From contig CALXDH010000020.1 of assembly GCA_944387015.1 (NCBI GenBank), forward strand, positions 1 through 44,075: a DNA stretch of 44,075 nucleotides, given 5' to 3'. Below, piece by piece: positions 30,030 to 37,942 of this stretch. A model generated the notes under the pieces. It saw only the letters and a program-made list of their open reading frames with translations. It had not been told where the DNA came from and did no database searches. A program made the translations under genes and the position numbers. Every line of letters begins with the position of its first letter. Position 1 is the first letter of the stretch. Source of the DNA: an uncultured Oscillospiraceae bacterium (GTDB taxonomy: Bacteria > Bacillota > Clostridia > Oscillospirales > Oscillospiraceae).

Positions 30030-30653
30030 ATGAGGACAGGGAGTAATATTCGGCAACGAGCGGATGGACGATATGAAGCCCGATACACTAAGGCACGAGA
30101 TGAACGGGGCCGCATCATTTACGGGTACTGTTACGGAAAAACATACGAAGAAGCTGCAGGAAAGCGGGAGGCTATTCTGGCCACAAAAAGTTCAGTCCGA
30201 GAAATGAACCTGTTGATCTTAGGAGCCGGATCCCACGGACGGATGGTTCGGGAGCTGGCAGAGAGTCTGCGGATATTTCCTCGAATCGCGTTTTTGGATG
30301 ATGATCCTTCCAACACACTAGCTTTGGCTTCTTGCGGGGAGTCTTCCCGCTTCCTAGAGGAATATCCTGTGGCAATTGCTGCCGTGGGAGATTGTGATCT
30401 GAGGTTACGCTGGATGCGGATGCTAGCCCGGGAGGGTTTTGTCTTGCCGGTACTGATCCATCCCACTGCCGTAATTTCACCTTCTGCCCAGATCGGTTAT
30501 GGTTCTGTGATCGAGGCGCGGGCAACTGTTGGTCCTTCCGCAAAAATCGGTGCGGGCAGTGTGATTTCCAGCGGTGCCACGGTGGACCGGGGGGTCGTAC
30601 TGCCGGAGGGCAGCATGGTCCGTTGTGGTCAAGTGGTCACGATTCATACATAA
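30030..30653 (+). CDS. Chimeric protein: tyrosine-integrase N-terminal domain fused to a PglD/NeuD-type sugar acetyltransferase
   Basis: A 207-residue frame in two parts. Residues 1-58 (MRTGSNIRQRADGRYEARYT...YGYCYGKTYEEAAGKREAIL) look like the arm-binding N-terminus of a Tn916/phage-type tyrosine integrase. Residues 59-207 begin MNLLILGAGSHGRMVRELAE and match the PglD/NeuD family: a small Rossmann-like domain, then left-handed beta-helix hexapeptides (HPTAVISPSAQIGYGSVIEA). In bacillosamine synthesis PglD acetylates the 4-amino group using acetyl-CoA. AAAGGAGG lies 10 bases before ATG 30030, whereas ATG 30204 has almost no ribosome binding site, so the fusion is probably what is translated. 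The enzyme part (149 residues) is shorter than usual (about 210), losing part of the helix end. A complete homologue lies at 32383. Whether this copy is active is uncertain. Confidence 0.8.
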   Translation: MRTGSNIRQRADGRYEARYTKARDERGRIIYGYCYGKTYEEAAGKREAILATKSSVREMNLLILGAGSHGRMVRELAESLRIFPRIAFLDDDPSNTLALASCGESSRFLEEYPVAIAAVGDCDLRLRWMRMLAREGFVLPVLIHPTAVISPSAQIGYGSVIEARATVGPSAKIGAGSVISSGATVDRGVVLPEGSMVRCGQVVTIHT

Positions 30654-30663
30654 AGGAGCGGAA

Positions 30664-31779
30664 ATGATGGAAAAGCGGATTTTTCTGGCCTCTCCCACCA
30701 TGCACGGGGAGGAGCAGCAGTTCATTCAGGAGGCGTTCGACACCAACTGGGTGGCCCCTCTGGGGAAAAACGTCAATGAATTTGAAAAGGAACTGGCGGC
30801 CTTTGTGGGTGTGGGCCATGCGGCGGCACTGACAGCAGGCACGGCCGCGCTGCATCTGGCGGTGAAGCTGGCAGGCGTTCAGCGGGGGGATAAGGTGTTC
30901 TGCTCCGACCTGACCTTCTCTGCTACGGTGAACCCCGTCAGTTATGAGGGCGGGGAGCAGATCTTCATCGAAAGCGAGCGGGAAACCTGGAACATGGACC
31001 CCCGGGCGCTGGAAGCCGCGTTTGCCAAGTATCCGGATTGCAAGTGCGTCATTTGCGCCAACCTGTACGGTACGCCGGCAAGACTGGATGAGATCCGTGC
31101 CATCTGTGACGCTCATGGGGCCGTGCTGATCGAGGACGCGGCAGAGAGCCTGAGTGCCACGTATAAAGGACAGCAAACCGGCACGTTTGGACAATATAAT
31201 GCCCTTTCTTTCAACGGCAACAAGATCATCACCACTTCCGGTGGCGGTATGCTCCTCTCCGATGATGAAGAGGCCATTGCCAAAGCCCGGTTCTGGTCCA
31301 CCCAGTCCCGGGAGCCTTTCCCCTGGTATGAGCACAAGGAGATTGGCTATAACTACCGCATGAGCAATATCGTGGCCGGTATCGGCCGGGGCCAGCTGCT
31401 CCATCTCCAGGAGCACCGGGACCGCAAGGAGCAGATCTACCGTACATACGAGGCGGCGTTCCGGGATCTGCCCTTGACCATGAACCCCTACTTGCCGGAG
31501 TCCCGGCCCAACTTCTGGCTCAGCTGCATGACCATCGACCCCGGCTGCGCCGTGACGCCGGAGCAGGTGCGCCTCGCCCTGGAGGCGGAGAATATCGAGT
31601 CCCGTCCTATCTGGAAGCCCATGCACCTGCAGCCGGTGTTTGCGGGCCATGACTTCATCACGGTGGGGGACAACGTGGGCGAGGACATCTTTGCCCGGGG
31701 ACTGTGCCTGCCCAGCGACATCAAGATGACGGATGCCGATATGGAGCGTGTCATCTCTGTGATCCGGGGGCTGTTTTGA
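30664..31779 (+). CDS. pglE: DegT/DnrJ/EryC1-family aminotransferase, PglE-like
   Basis: A 371-residue PLP-dependent sugar aminotransferase that would aminate the C4 of UDP-4-keto-6-deoxy-GlcNAc made by the PglF-type enzyme. The PLP lysine is K187 in SFNGNKIITTSGGGM; the phosphate and ring contacts TAGTAALHLA and EDAAESLSA are present. It begins MMEKRIFLASPTMHGEEQQF, as is typical of the PglE/LegC group. AAGGAG ends 5 bases before ATG 30664, and a second ATG follows directly. It lies 10 bp after the fused acetyltransferase gene and its TGA overlaps the ATG of the sugar-phosphate transferase. The route to bacillosamine is inferred from the set of PglF, E, D and C types. Confidence 0.88.
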   Translation: MMEKRIFLASPTMHGEEQQFIQEAFDTNWVAPLGKNVNEFEKELAAFVGVGHAAALTAGTAALHLAVKLAGVQRGDKVFCSDLTFSATVNPVSYEGGEQIFIESERETWNMDPRALEAAFAKYPDCKCVICANLYGTPARLDEIRAICDAHGAVLIEDAAESLSATYKGQQTGTFGQYNALSFNGNKIITTSGGGMLLSDDEEAIAKARFWSTQSREPFPWYEHKEIGYNYRMSNIVAGIGRGQLLHLQEHRDRKEQIYRTYEAAFRDLPLTMNPYLPESRPNFWLSCMTIDPGCAVTPEQVRLALEAENIESRPIWKPMHLQPVFAGHDFITVGDNVGEDIFARGLCLPSDIKMTDADMERVISVIRGLF

Positions 31780-32393
31780 TGTATCGGAAGTGTTTCAAGC
31801 GTCTTTTGGATATCCTGCTTTCCGCCTGCGCGCTGATCGTGCTCTCCTGGGTGCTGCTGATCGTGGCAGTGCTGGTGCGGACGAAGCTGGGCAGCCCTGT
31901 GATCTTCTGTCAGGAGCGGCCCGGGAAAGACGGGAAGATTTTTAAGATGTACAAGTTCCGCTCCATGACGGACGCCCGGGACGCAGAGGGGAACCTTCTT
32001 CCCGATGAGGTGCGGCTGACGAAGCTGGGCCGGATTCTGCGCTCTACCAGCTTGGATGAATTGCCTGAGCTGTGGAATATTCTGAAAGGGGACATGTCCA
32101 TCGTAGGCCCCCGTCCGCTGCTGGTGAAGTATCTGCCTCTTTATAATGAGGAACAACGCCACCGGCATGACGTACGGCCGGGGCTGACGGGGCTTTCCCA
32201 GGCGGTGGGTGATGTGGACATGACCTGGGAGCGGCAGTTTCAGCTGGATGTGGAGTATACCGGCCATGTGACCTTTTTATGGGATGTGAAGATCATTCTT
32301 TTGACGGTCAAGCGGGTCTTGGTGCGCAACCAGCACAACTACGGAAGCTATGTGCGGGAAGAATTCAGAGGGAGTGAGACCGTTGAGCGGTAA
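31779..32393 (+). CDS. pglC: Undecaprenyl-phosphate sugar-1-phosphate transferase, PglC-like (small monotopic PGT)
   Basis: A 204-residue phosphoglycosyl transferase that starts glycan assembly by moving the first sugar phosphate, probably diacetylbacillosamine-1-P, to undecaprenyl phosphate at the inner face of the membrane. The N-terminal re-entrant hydrophobic helix is MYRKCFKRLLDILLSACALI. Family motifs follow: QERPGKDGKIFKMYKFRSM, TSLDELPELWNILKGDMS and VGPRPLL; the D-E pair of LDELP is catalytic in this family. The ATG overlaps the previous stop (TGATG). The usual GRN.ISWE segment is here GDVDMTWE, a mild departure. It is the only priming enzyme in the window. Confidence 0.92.
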   Translation: MYRKCFKRLLDILLSACALIVLSWVLLIVAVLVRTKLGSPVIFCQERPGKDGKIFKMYKFRSMTDARDAEGNLLPDEVRLTKLGRILRSTSLDELPELWNILKGDMSIVGPRPLLVKYLPLYNEEQRHRHDVRPGLTGLSQAVGDVDMTWERQFQLDVEYTGHVTFLWDVKIILLTVKRVLVRNQHNYGSYVREEFRGSETVER

Positions 32394-33036
32394 GCGGCTA
32401 TTCATCTATTGCGCCGGGGGATTGGGCCGGGAAGTGCTGGAACTTGCCAGGCAGACCGGAAACTACGAAGAGATTTCCTTTCTGGATGATCATTGCACGC
32501 TGCCGGCGGTGAATGGAGCCGCGGTGTGTACGCTTGGGGAACTTATGACGCAGGGTCTTCCAGCGTATTCCAGGGCTGTTGTGGCCAATGGAGAGCCGCA
32601 AGTGCTGCGGAAGTTGATTGCGAATTTGGAGGACAACGGCATCCCGCTGGAAACCGTTGTCCATCCCTCTGTATACCTCCCGGACAGCACGCAGGTCCAG
32701 CCCGGCGTCATTGTGCAGGATCGGGTGTTTCTGGGCCCCAATGTCAAGATCGGCAAGGGGAGCTGTATCTATTACAGCACTGCTCTGGGCCATGATGTTT
32801 CCATCGGGGCATATAGCCATATCAGTATGGGCTGCATGATTGCCGGCCAGGTGACCATCGGCTCCGGCACTTACATCGGCGCCGGAGCCGTGATCCGAAA
32901 CCAGGTCACCATCGGGAAAAACTGCATCATCGGCATGGGCAGCCTGGTGACCCGAGACATTCCCGATAATGTGGTGGCCTATGGGTCGCCCTGTCGGGTA
33001 GTGCGGGAGAACACGGACGGCACCGTGTTCCGGTGA
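32383..33036 (+). CDS. pglD: PglD/NeuD-type UDP-4-amino-sugar N-acetyltransferase (complete)
   Basis: A 217-residue hexapeptide acetyltransferase. The N-terminal domain starts LSGKRLFIYCAGGLGREVLE and the C-terminal left-handed beta-helix has GVIVQDRVFLGPNVKIGKGS, then GHDVSIGAYSHISMGCMI. The catalytic-type histidine is probably in TALGHD. It would acetylate the PglE product at the 4-amino group. I chose TTG 32383: AGGGAG lies 8 bases before it and the family-typical start follows. It overlaps the PglC-type gene by 11 bases. Having a full copy here as well as the shortened fused copy at 30030 means one of them may act on another sugar or be redundant. Confidence 0.88.
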   Translation: MSGKRLFIYCAGGLGREVLELARQTGNYEEISFLDDHCTLPAVNGAAVCTLGELMTQGLPAYSRAVVANGEPQVLRKLIANLEDNGIPLETVVHPSVYLPDSTQVQPGVIVQDRVFLGPNVKIGKGSCIYYSTALGHDVSIGAYSHISMGCMIAGQVTIGSGTYIGAGAVIRNQVTIGKNCIIGMGSLVTRDIPDNVVAYGSPCRVVRENTDGTVFR

Positions 33037-33105
33037 GCAGCCTGGATACTGCTGTGGGCGGGGTCGTACCTGCCCAGGTTTTTAGAGGAGGAGTGAGACG
33101 ACTGT

Positions 33106-34305
33106 ATGGATATCGTCATCATCGCCAATTTTTGCGGCCGGCTGGACGGCGAGAGCAACAGCCGGTTTTTGGAGCTGGCCTCCATGCTTTGCCGGGATCA
33201 TCAGGTGGAAGTCATTACCACGGACTTCCTGCACGGGCCCAAGCAGCATACGGAAAAGCCCTCCGCTGACTATCCGTTCCCCATCACGCTGCTGCATGAG
33301 AGCGGCTATCCCAAAAACGTCTGTTTGAAGCGGTTTGCCAGCCATCATGAGTTTGGTAAAAATGTGGGGTCGTATCTGGCCCGGCGGAAGAAGCCGGATG
33401 TGATCTATGCTGCGGTGCCCTCCCTCACCGCGCCGCTGGCAGCGGCCAAGTACTGCCGCCGGAACGGCGTCCGCTTTGTGATCGACGTGCAGGACCTGTG
33501 GCCGGAAGCCTTTTCCCTGGTGTTTCCCGTCCCCGGGATCGGGCCGCTGTTGTTTGCGCCCTTCCGGTCCATGGCGGACCGGATCTACTCTGCCGCGGAC
33601 GGGATCTGCGCGGTGTCCCGCACGTATGCGGACCGGGCCCTCTCGGTCAACCGCAAGTGCCGGGAGGGAACTGTGGTATATCTGGGCACCCGCCTGGCGG
33701 AGTTTGACGCCATGCGACAGGCGGCGCCGGGTCTGGAAAAGGCTGATGGCGAGGTCTGGATGGGCTATGTGGGGACTCTGGGCCACAGCTACGATCTCAC
33801 CGGCACCTTGGACGCCATGGCGCTGCTGCGCCGGCAAGGACGTGGAGAGAATCTCCGGTTTTTGGTGATGGGGGACGGGCCTCTCCGTGCAAAATTCGAG
33901 GCCCACGCCAAAGAGCTGGACCTGCCGGTGACGTTTACCGGGATGCTGCCCTACTCCCAGATGGTCCCGCAGCTGTGCGCCTGCGACTTCGCTGTCAATC
34001 CCATCATGCACGGTGCCGCCCAGAGCATCATCAACAAGGTGGGAGACTACGCAGCCGCGGGATTGCCGGTACTCAACACCCAGGAGTGTCCGGAGTACCG
34101 GGACCTGGTGACCGGATATGAAATGGGCATCAACTGTGAAAACGGCGATGTTGCGCAGATGGCGGAGGCCATGGCCCGGCTTACAGAGGACGCATCGCTC
34201 CGTACACGGCTGGGAGCCGGGAACCGGCGCCTGGCGGAAGAGCGGTTCGACCGGGCGGCGACATACCGTCTGCTGTCCGCGGAGATTTTGAAAAAAGCAG
34301 ATTGA
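33106..34305 (+). CDS. GT4-family glycosyltransferase (WbuB-like)
   Basis: A 399-residue GT-B fold enzyme starting MDIVIIANFCGRLDGESNSR. The N-terminal half has VIYAAVPSLTAPLAAAKYCR and VIDVQDLWPEAF, the latter typical of WbuB/WbnK-type transferases. The C-terminal half has the GT4 acceptor pattern FTGMLPYSQMVPQLCACDFAVNP...INKVGDYAAAGLPVLNT. It would add a sugar to the lipid-linked intermediate from a nucleotide donor. GAGGAGGAG is 12 bases before the ATG, a little far. The tail of a second glycosyltransferase gene is left directly after it (34301-34363). Donor and linkage cannot be read from sequence. Confidence 0.88.
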   Translation: MDIVIIANFCGRLDGESNSRFLELASMLCRDHQVEVITTDFLHGPKQHTEKPSADYPFPITLLHESGYPKNVCLKRFASHHEFGKNVGSYLARRKKPDVIYAAVPSLTAPLAAAKYCRRNGVRFVIDVQDLWPEAFSLVFPVPGIGPLLFAPFRSMADRIYSAADGICAVSRTYADRALSVNRKCREGTVVYLGTRLAEFDAMRQAAPGLEKADGEVWMGYVGTLGHSYDLTGTLDAMALLRRQGRGENLRFLVMGDGPLRAKFEAHAKELDLPVTFTGMLPYSQMVPQLCACDFAVNPIMHGAAQSIINKVGDYAAAGLPVLNTQECPEYRDLVTGYEMGINCENGDVAQMAEAMARLTEDASLRTRLGAGNRRLAEERFDRAATYRLLSAEILKKAD

Positions 34306-34363
34306 GGAAGCCCTCCAGGTGGGACAAAACGGCCAGCGTGCGGCACGGGAGAAGTTCAACTGA
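34301..34363 (+). pseudogene. C-terminal remnant of a lost glycosyltransferase gene
   Basis: In a frame different from the gene before it, 34301-34363 reads IEEALQVGQNGQRAAREKFN and stops. This is the common C-terminal signature of GT4 enzymes; the intact copy at 38960-39005 has MGENGRRAVREVFNW. There is no start for it. It indicates that a glycosyltransferase gene was removed or replaced by recombination at this boundary. Confidence 0.6.
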
Positions 34364-34373
34364 GCATCCCAGG

Positions 34374-34431
34374 AGCCGGTGCTTCCGGCTTTTTATCAGA
34401 CGTTGGAGCAGATGCGAAGCGTCTGCGTTTT
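34374..34431 (+). terminator. Two tandem hairpins inside the polysaccharide operon
   Basis: AGCCGG (34374-34379) with CCGGCT (34385-34390) then TTTT; and GCAGATGC (34408-34415) with GCGTCTGC (34419-34426) then GTTTT. Both look like weak intrinsic terminators, left after the glycosyltransferase remnant. The remaining gap to 34513 has no gene. They may lower expression of the genes from 34513 onward. Confidence 0.55.
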
Positions 34432-34512
34432 GCAGGAAGCTGAGTGCAGTCTCCGGCCAGACGGTGGTGGGGACCCTGCCAAGCCGTTCATCAAAAAGAA
34501 AGCGTGAAGAAT

Positions 34513-35640
34513 ATGCAATTTATTGATTTGAAAACGCAGTACCATGCTCTGAAAACCGAGATCGACGCCAACATCCGCGCCGTTCTGGACTCCGCGCAGT
34601 TTATCGGCGGCCCCTATGTGAAGGAGCTGGAGAGGCAGCTGGCGGAATTCACCGGCCGTAAACACTGCATCACCTGCGCCAACGGCACGGACGCATTGCA
34701 GCTGGCCTATATGGTGGCGGGCGTGGGGCCGGGGGACGCGGTGTTCTGTCCGGACATGACGTTTATCTCCTCCACGGAGCCTGCCAAGATGTTTGGCGCA
34801 GCCTCCGTGTTCTGCGACATCACACCGGATACCTATTGCCTGTGTCCGGAGAGCCTGGAACGGCAGATCCAGGCGGTGCGCGCGGAGGGAAAACTGACTC
34901 CCAAAGCCGTGGTGGCGGTGGATATCCTGGGCAATCCCTGCGACTATGACGCCATCGGGGCCATCTGCGAGAAATACGGTCTCTTCCTCATCGAGGACGC
35001 GGCCCAGAGCTTCGGCGCCTCCTATCACGGCAAGAGAGCCGGTGCCTTCGGCCATATCGCCACAACTTCTTTCTTCCCGGCCAAGCCCCTGGGCTGCTAC
35101 GGCGACGGCGGTGCCGTCTTTACGGATGACGACCAGGCCGCGGACCTGATCCGCTCCCTCTGCGTCCACGGCAAGGGGCCCGGCGGTAAATATGACAACA
35201 TCCGGGTTGGTATGAACTCCCGGCTGGACCACATCCAGGCCGCTGTGCTGCTGCCCAAGCTGAAGGCCCTGGGAGACTATGAGATGGACGCCCGCCAGCA
35301 GGTGGCCCGGCGGTACAGCGATGCTTTCGCCGGCCGGTTCGTGACGCCCTTTGTGGCAGAGGGCTGCGTCAGCGCCTGGGCCCAGTATGCGCTGCTGGCG
35401 GAGGATCCCGCCCAGCGGGACGCCATCGTGGCGCATCTCGATGCAGCGGGCATCCCCAACATGATCTACTATCCCAAGCCCCAGCACGCTCTGCCGGTAT
35501 TCCGGGACGAGCCTCACTACGGCGAGACGTTCCAAAACGCCGATGACTACTGTGCCCGGACCTTCTCTCTGCCCATGCACCCGTATTTGGAGGAAGCGGA
35601 GCAGCGCAAGGTGATCGACGCAGTGCTGGAGGTGCTGTGA
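34513..35640 (+). CDS. wbpE: DegT-family aminotransferase, WbpE-like
   Basis: A 375-residue PLP enzyme starting MQFIDLKTQYHALKTEIDAN, the start characteristic of the WbpE/WlbC group that aminates C3 of UDP-3-keto-GlcNAc uronic acid. PLP lysine is K191 in TSFFPAKPLGCYGDGGA; NGTDALQLA and EDAAQSFGA supply further cofactor contacts. It would work after the WbpA- and WbpB-type enzymes and before the WbpD-type acetyltransferase encoded next. The ribosome binding site is weak (GTGAAG), and two weak terminator hairpins lie upstream, so output may be low or coupled to an unseen promoter. Substrate is inferred from the complete WbpA/B/E/D set. Confidence 0.88.
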   Translation: MQFIDLKTQYHALKTEIDANIRAVLDSAQFIGGPYVKELERQLAEFTGRKHCITCANGTDALQLAYMVAGVGPGDAVFCPDMTFISSTEPAKMFGAASVFCDITPDTYCLCPESLERQIQAVRAEGKLTPKAVVAVDILGNPCDYDAIGAICEKYGLFLIEDAAQSFGASYHGKRAGAFGHIATTSFFPAKPLGCYGDGGAVFTDDDQAADLIRSLCVHGKGPGGKYDNIRVGMNSRLDHIQAAVLLPKLKALGDYEMDARQQVARRYSDAFAGRFVTPFVAEGCVSAWAQYALLAEDPAQRDAIVAHLDAAGIPNMIYYPKPQHALPVFRDEPHYGETFQNADDYCARTFSLPMHPYLEEAEQRKVIDAVLEVL

Positions 35641-35668
35641 TCCCGGAATCAAAATGGAGGCGGATTTT

Positions 35669-36568
35669 ATGATGATCCTTTCCGAAATGCTGAGAAAAGT
35701 CGATTGTCCGGCGGATCTTCTGCGGGACGGCAGCTTTGCCGTACTGGAACAGTGTACCCGGATCCGGGCGCCCCAGGCTTTGACGTATCTGGAAAACGGG
35801 AAGTATTTGGGCGCACTGGACCATCCGGATATCTCCTGCGTGATCTGTACCCCGGAGCTGGCGGATAAAATTCCATCCCATATCAGCGGCGTAGCGGTAA
35901 CGGCGTCCCCCAAGCTGTTGTTTTTCCTGCTTCACAACATGCTGGTGGAACAGCGGGAGAAGGTCCCTACCAAAATCGATCCCTCCGCTGAAATCAGCCC
36001 TCAGGCGTATATTGCCCCCTATGACGTGGTGATCGGTCCCGGCGTTCAAATAGGGCCTTTTGTCACCGTTTATGAGAATTCCACGATTATGCAGCATGTC
36101 CACATCTGTGCCGGAACTGTGATTGGCGGACAAAGTTTTACAGCGGTTCATGATACACGAGGCGGTATGTTTCTCGCCAGAGACGCAGGCGGTGTCCTGA
36201 TAGAGGAGAACGTTGAAATTTGTGCCGGCTGTCATATTGCCTGCGGAACGTTGGAAAAGGATCAGACCATAATCGGAGCGAATAGCAAACTGGATGCAAA
36301 AGTCCATATTGGCCATGGAACTGTTCTGGGAAAACGGGTTTTAGTTCCATCCGGTGCCCATATTGCTGGAAATTGTATAGTCGGCGACGATGTATGGGTA
36401 GGTGTAAATGCTACGGTTTCCAACCGGATCTCCATCGGCGACGGCGCCCGGGTCTCCCTGGGATCTGTGGTGACGAAGGACGTGCCCGCCGGCCAAACCG
36501 TCACCGGGAATTTTGCCATCGACCACAAAAAATTTCTTTCCAATCTGAAAAAGTCTCTGGAGGAGTAA
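35669..36568 (+). CDS. wbpD: Hexapeptide N-acyltransferase, WbpD/LpxD-like
   Basis: A 299-residue left-handed beta-helix acyltransferase. The first ~100 residues form a small UDP-binding-type domain (MMILSEMLRKVDCPADLLRD), as in LpxD. Hexapeptide repeats follow (IDPSAEISPQAYIAPYDVVI, GPGVQIGPFVTV). It would acetylate the 3-amino group made by the WbpE-type enzyme. ATG 35669 is chosen because GGAGG ends 8 bases before it; an upstream ATG at 35654 overlaps that site. The LpxD-like N-terminal extension is longer than in P. aeruginosa WbpD (about 190 residues), so it is a variant form. The next gene starts 4 bases after its stop. Confidence 0.82.
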   Translation: MMILSEMLRKVDCPADLLRDGSFAVLEQCTRIRAPQALTYLENGKYLGALDHPDISCVICTPELADKIPSHISGVAVTASPKLLFFLLHNMLVEQREKVPTKIDPSAEISPQAYIAPYDVVIGPGVQIGPFVTVYENSTIMQHVHICAGTVIGGQSFTAVHDTRGGMFLARDAGGVLIEENVEICAGCHIACGTLEKDQTIIGANSKLDAKVHIGHGTVLGKRVLVPSGAHIAGNCIVGDDVWVGVNATVSNRISIGDGARVSLGSVVTKDVPAGQTVTGNFAIDHKKFLSNLKKSLEE

Positions 36569-36572
36569 ACCC

Positions 36573-37892
36573 ATGTCCATGAAAGAAGAACTGATTCAAA
36601 AAATCCAAAACAAGACCCTGACCATGGGTGTTTGCGGCCTGGGCTATGTGGGCCTCCCCCTGGCAGTGGATAAGGCCAAGCACGGCTTCCATACCATCGG
36701 CTTTGATGTCCAGCAGGAAAAAGTGGACATGGTGAATGCCGGGAAAAACTACATCGGCGACGTGGTGGACGCGGACCTGCAGGCCCTGGTGTCCGCCGGG
36801 ATGCTGAAAGCCACCACGGACTTCTCCGAAGTCTGTAAAGTGGACTTCATTGCCATCTGCGTGCCCACGCCCCTGGATAAGCACCAGCAGCCGGATATCA
36901 GCTACGTCCGGGATTCCACCATCGCCATCTCCAAGCATCTCAAGCCCGGCACCATGGTGGTGCTGGAGTCCACCACTTATCCCGGCACCACGGAGGAGCT
37001 GATCCGCCCCATTCTTGAGGAGGGCAGCGGTCTCAAGTGCGGGGAGGACTTTTACCTGGGCTTTTCTCCCGAGCGGGTGGACCCGGGCAACCTCATCTAT
37101 AAGACCAGCAACACCCCCAAGGTGGTGGGCGCCATTGGCGCTGACGCCGCGGAGGTGATCTCCATGGTGTACCGCTCCATCCTGGAAGGGGATGTTACCA
37201 CCGTTTCCTCTCCCGCCGTGGCGGAGATGGAGAAGATCCTGGAGAACACCTACCGGAATGTCAACATCGGTTTGATCAATGAGCTGGCTATTTTGTGCAA
37301 TAAAATGAACATTGACATCTGGGAAGTGGTGGACGCCGCTAAGACCAAGCCCTACGGCTTCCAGGCCTTTTATCCCGGACCCGGCCTGGGTGGACACTGC
37401 ATCCCTCTGGACCCCTACTATCTCAGCTGGAAGGCCCGGGAGTACGGCTTCCACACCAGCATGATCGAGGCGTCCATGATGGTCAACGACCGGATGCCGG
37501 AGTACACGGTGGAGCGGGCCGGAAAGATCCTCAACCGGTGCAAGAAGGCCCTCAATGGCTCCAAGGTGCTGGTGCTGGGCGTGGCCTACAAGCAGGACAT
37601 CGATGACTACCGGGAAAGCCCTGCCATCCGGGTCATTGAGGAGTTCCACAAGACCGGGGCCCTGACGGATTTCTATGATCCTTATGTTCCCAAGTACCGC
37701 CATGGGGGACAGTGGTTCCAGGGACTGGATGCCCTGACGCCGGAAGTGGTGAAAGCCTATGACCTGGTCATCATCACCACCGCCCATACCAAGGTGGACT
37801 ATGAGATGGTCTGCAAGTGCGGCGTGCCGGTGTTCGACTGCAAGAACGTGTGCAAGCATGTGAAAGACCGGGAAATGATCGAGGTGCTGTAA
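36573..37892 (+). CDS. wbpA: UDP-N-acetylglucosamine 6-dehydrogenase, WbpA-like
   Basis: A 439-residue NAD-dependent UDP-sugar dehydrogenase oxidising the C6 hydroxyl twice to give UDP-GlcNAc uronic acid. GVCGLGYVGLPLA is the NAD-binding loop near residue 20. VLESTTYPGTTEELIRPILE and FSPERVDPGN are typical of the WbpA group. The catalytic cysteine is C276 in GLGGHCIPLDP. GGAGGAG overlaps the end of the previous gene and serves ATG 36573. It gives the substrate of the WbpB-type enzyme at 39073. WbpO/TviB-type use of UDP-GalNAc is possible, but the WbpB/E/D partners favour UDP-GlcNAc. Confidence 0.92.
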   Translation: MSMKEELIQKIQNKTLTMGVCGLGYVGLPLAVDKAKHGFHTIGFDVQQEKVDMVNAGKNYIGDVVDADLQALVSAGMLKATTDFSEVCKVDFIAICVPTPLDKHQQPDISYVRDSTIAISKHLKPGTMVVLESTTYPGTTEELIRPILEEGSGLKCGEDFYLGFSPERVDPGNLIYKTSNTPKVVGAIGADAAEVISMVYRSILEGDVTTVSSPAVAEMEKILENTYRNVNIGLINELAILCNKMNIDIWEVVDAAKTKPYGFQAFYPGPGLGGHCIPLDPYYLSWKAREYGFHTSMIEASMMVNDRMPEYTVERAGKILNRCKKALNGSKVLVLGVAYKQDIDDYRESPAIRVIEEFHKTGALTDFYDPYVPKYRHGGQWFQGLDALTPEVVKAYDLVIITTAHTKVDYEMVCKCGVPVFDCKNVCKHVKDREMIEVL

Positions 37893-37942
37893 CGCCCTTG
37901 GAGAAAACGGTTCCAAAAGAGGACCGGAATGGAGTCAACATT

